NCBI GenBank assembly: GCA_015060245.1
Contig: SUYU01000014.1
Span: forward strand, 1 to 64,000
Length of the DNA: 64,000 nucleotides
Origin: Bacteroidales bacterium
GTDB taxonomy: Bacteria; Bacteroidota; Bacteroidia; Bacteroidales; UBA932
Direction of reading: 5' to 3'
Under the pieces are notes generated by a model that was not told the DNA's origin, did not search any database, and was given only the letters and a program-made list of their open reading frames with translations. The position numbers and the translations under genes were made by a program. Shown here piece after piece: positions 63,501 through 64,000 of this stretch (its first letter is position 1; each line of letters opens with the position of its first letter).

Positions 63501-64000
63501 CTATTCAAAGTAACTGCTGTTGTCCCAGCAGTGTGTACACAAATCGCATTTAGGAAGGCCTATTGCCTCAACAAGGTCATCTAGTCTCTGGAACTTGAGC
63601 GACGTCAACTGCAGATGCTTGCGCATGGTCTCAATCATAGCCTCATGTTTTGGACTGTCGGGATCAGCATACTCTTTGCACAACTCATCTGTAATATTGT
63701 CGGTACCCTCAAGGTCCCTTATTATGCGGCGTGTATACAGGTCATAACTGCTGCGTGATGTGGAGAAGTTCACGAAAGGGCAAGGGAAGATAAGCGGAGG
63801 ACAAGCAATGCGCATGTGTACCTCTTTTACACCCTCGTCAAGCAATTTTACAACATTATCCTTAAGTTGCGTTCCACGTACAATACTGTCGTCCATAAAG
63901 AGTATCTTCTGGTCCCTTGTGAATGTCTCGTTTGGAAGAAGTTTCATTTTGGCAACAAGATCCCTCATCTTCTGGTTCTGCGGCATGAAACTCCTTGGCC
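63501..64000 (-). CDS. purF: Amidophosphoribosyltransferase, C-terminal part
   Basis: The frame stays open to the right edge, so only about 166 C-terminal residues of PurF are in the window. The PRPP-binding loop ILFMDDSIVRGTQ is intact, preceded by RSFMPQNQKMRDL, which belongs to the phosphoribosyltransferase domain. The end KCDLCTHCWDNSSYFE has a Cys cluster seen in Bacteroidetes PurF. The enzyme makes phosphoribosylamine from PRPP and glutamine, the first step of purine synthesis. An in-frame ATG at 63986 is internal and not the start. Confidence 0.93.
   Translation of the reverse strand, partial: PRSFMPQNQKMRDLVAKMKLLPNETFTRDQKILFMDDSIVRGTQLKDNVVKLLDEGVKEVHMRIACPPLIFPCPFVNFSTSRSSYDLYTRRIIRDLEGTDNITDELCKEYADPDSPKHEAMIETMRKHLQLTSLKFQRLDDLVEAIGLPKCDLCTHCWDNSSYFE

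Overview
The window looks like a Bacteroidales chromosome, possibly from the Rikenellaceae (Alistipes-like). The signs are the 16S 5' end, which has the Bacteroidetes start and an Alistipes-like V1 region; many promoters of the Bacteroidetes type (TTG, about 19-20 bases, TAnnTTTG); lipoproteins with acidic surface-export signals; PurF with a C-terminal Cys cluster; and few Shine-Dalgarno sites. The family-level placement is inference. Almost everything is ordinary chromosomal metabolism. No integrase, transposase, phage gene or CRISPR array was found.

Layout. 1-2.3 kb: 16S 5' end, a split chromate transporter and a DUF308 membrane protein. 2.4-11 kb: a threonine operon (Thr-rich leader peptide, aspartate kinase, thrB, thrC) convergent with metF-metH. 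11.3-15.2 kb: a repeat-rich accessory stretch with a 15-unit 24-bp array, a lipoprotein phosphoesterase, an outer-membrane barrel protein with 75-bp internal repeats, a double-palindrome element, and tRNA-His with a duplicated 3' end. 15.4-25.1 kb: central metabolism (carboxyltransferase with a biotin-like domain lacking its lysine, NhaC, sialate O-acetylesterase, tRNA-Arg, fabD, nifJ). 25.1-42.7 kb: two very large collagen-like lipoprotein genes facing outward on a roughly 4.5-kb inverted repeat, with a serine hydrolase and a histidine-degradation operon between them. 42.7-45.5 kb: a TonB-dependent receptor behind a complete FMN riboswitch. 45.6-54.1 kb: divergent aromatic amino acid operons, pheA-aminotransferase-DAHPS/CM-tyrA with a Phe/Tyr attenuator, and aroB-aroD/A fusion-aroC. 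54.1-57.2 kb: two lipoproteins and a 23-bp repeat array. 57.2-61.3 kb: a shortened S10-type ribosomal operon (rplC to rpsC only). 61.9-64 kb: ClC channel and the 3' part of purF.

How it works together. Two amino acid operons carry leader peptides rich in the residues they make, so both are probably controlled by attenuation. The aromatic leader has a textbook set of mutually exclusive hairpins. The FMN aptamer in front of an outer-membrane receptor predicts a TonB-driven flavin importer; a hairpin buries its start codon. The collagen-like pair share nearly identical 5' leaders, but only the right copy has a clear promoter. Recombination between the arms would exchange promoters, so the locus could be a surface-antigen switch. 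Double-palindrome (REPIN-like) elements lie downstream of exactly the three repeat-bearing surface-protein genes.
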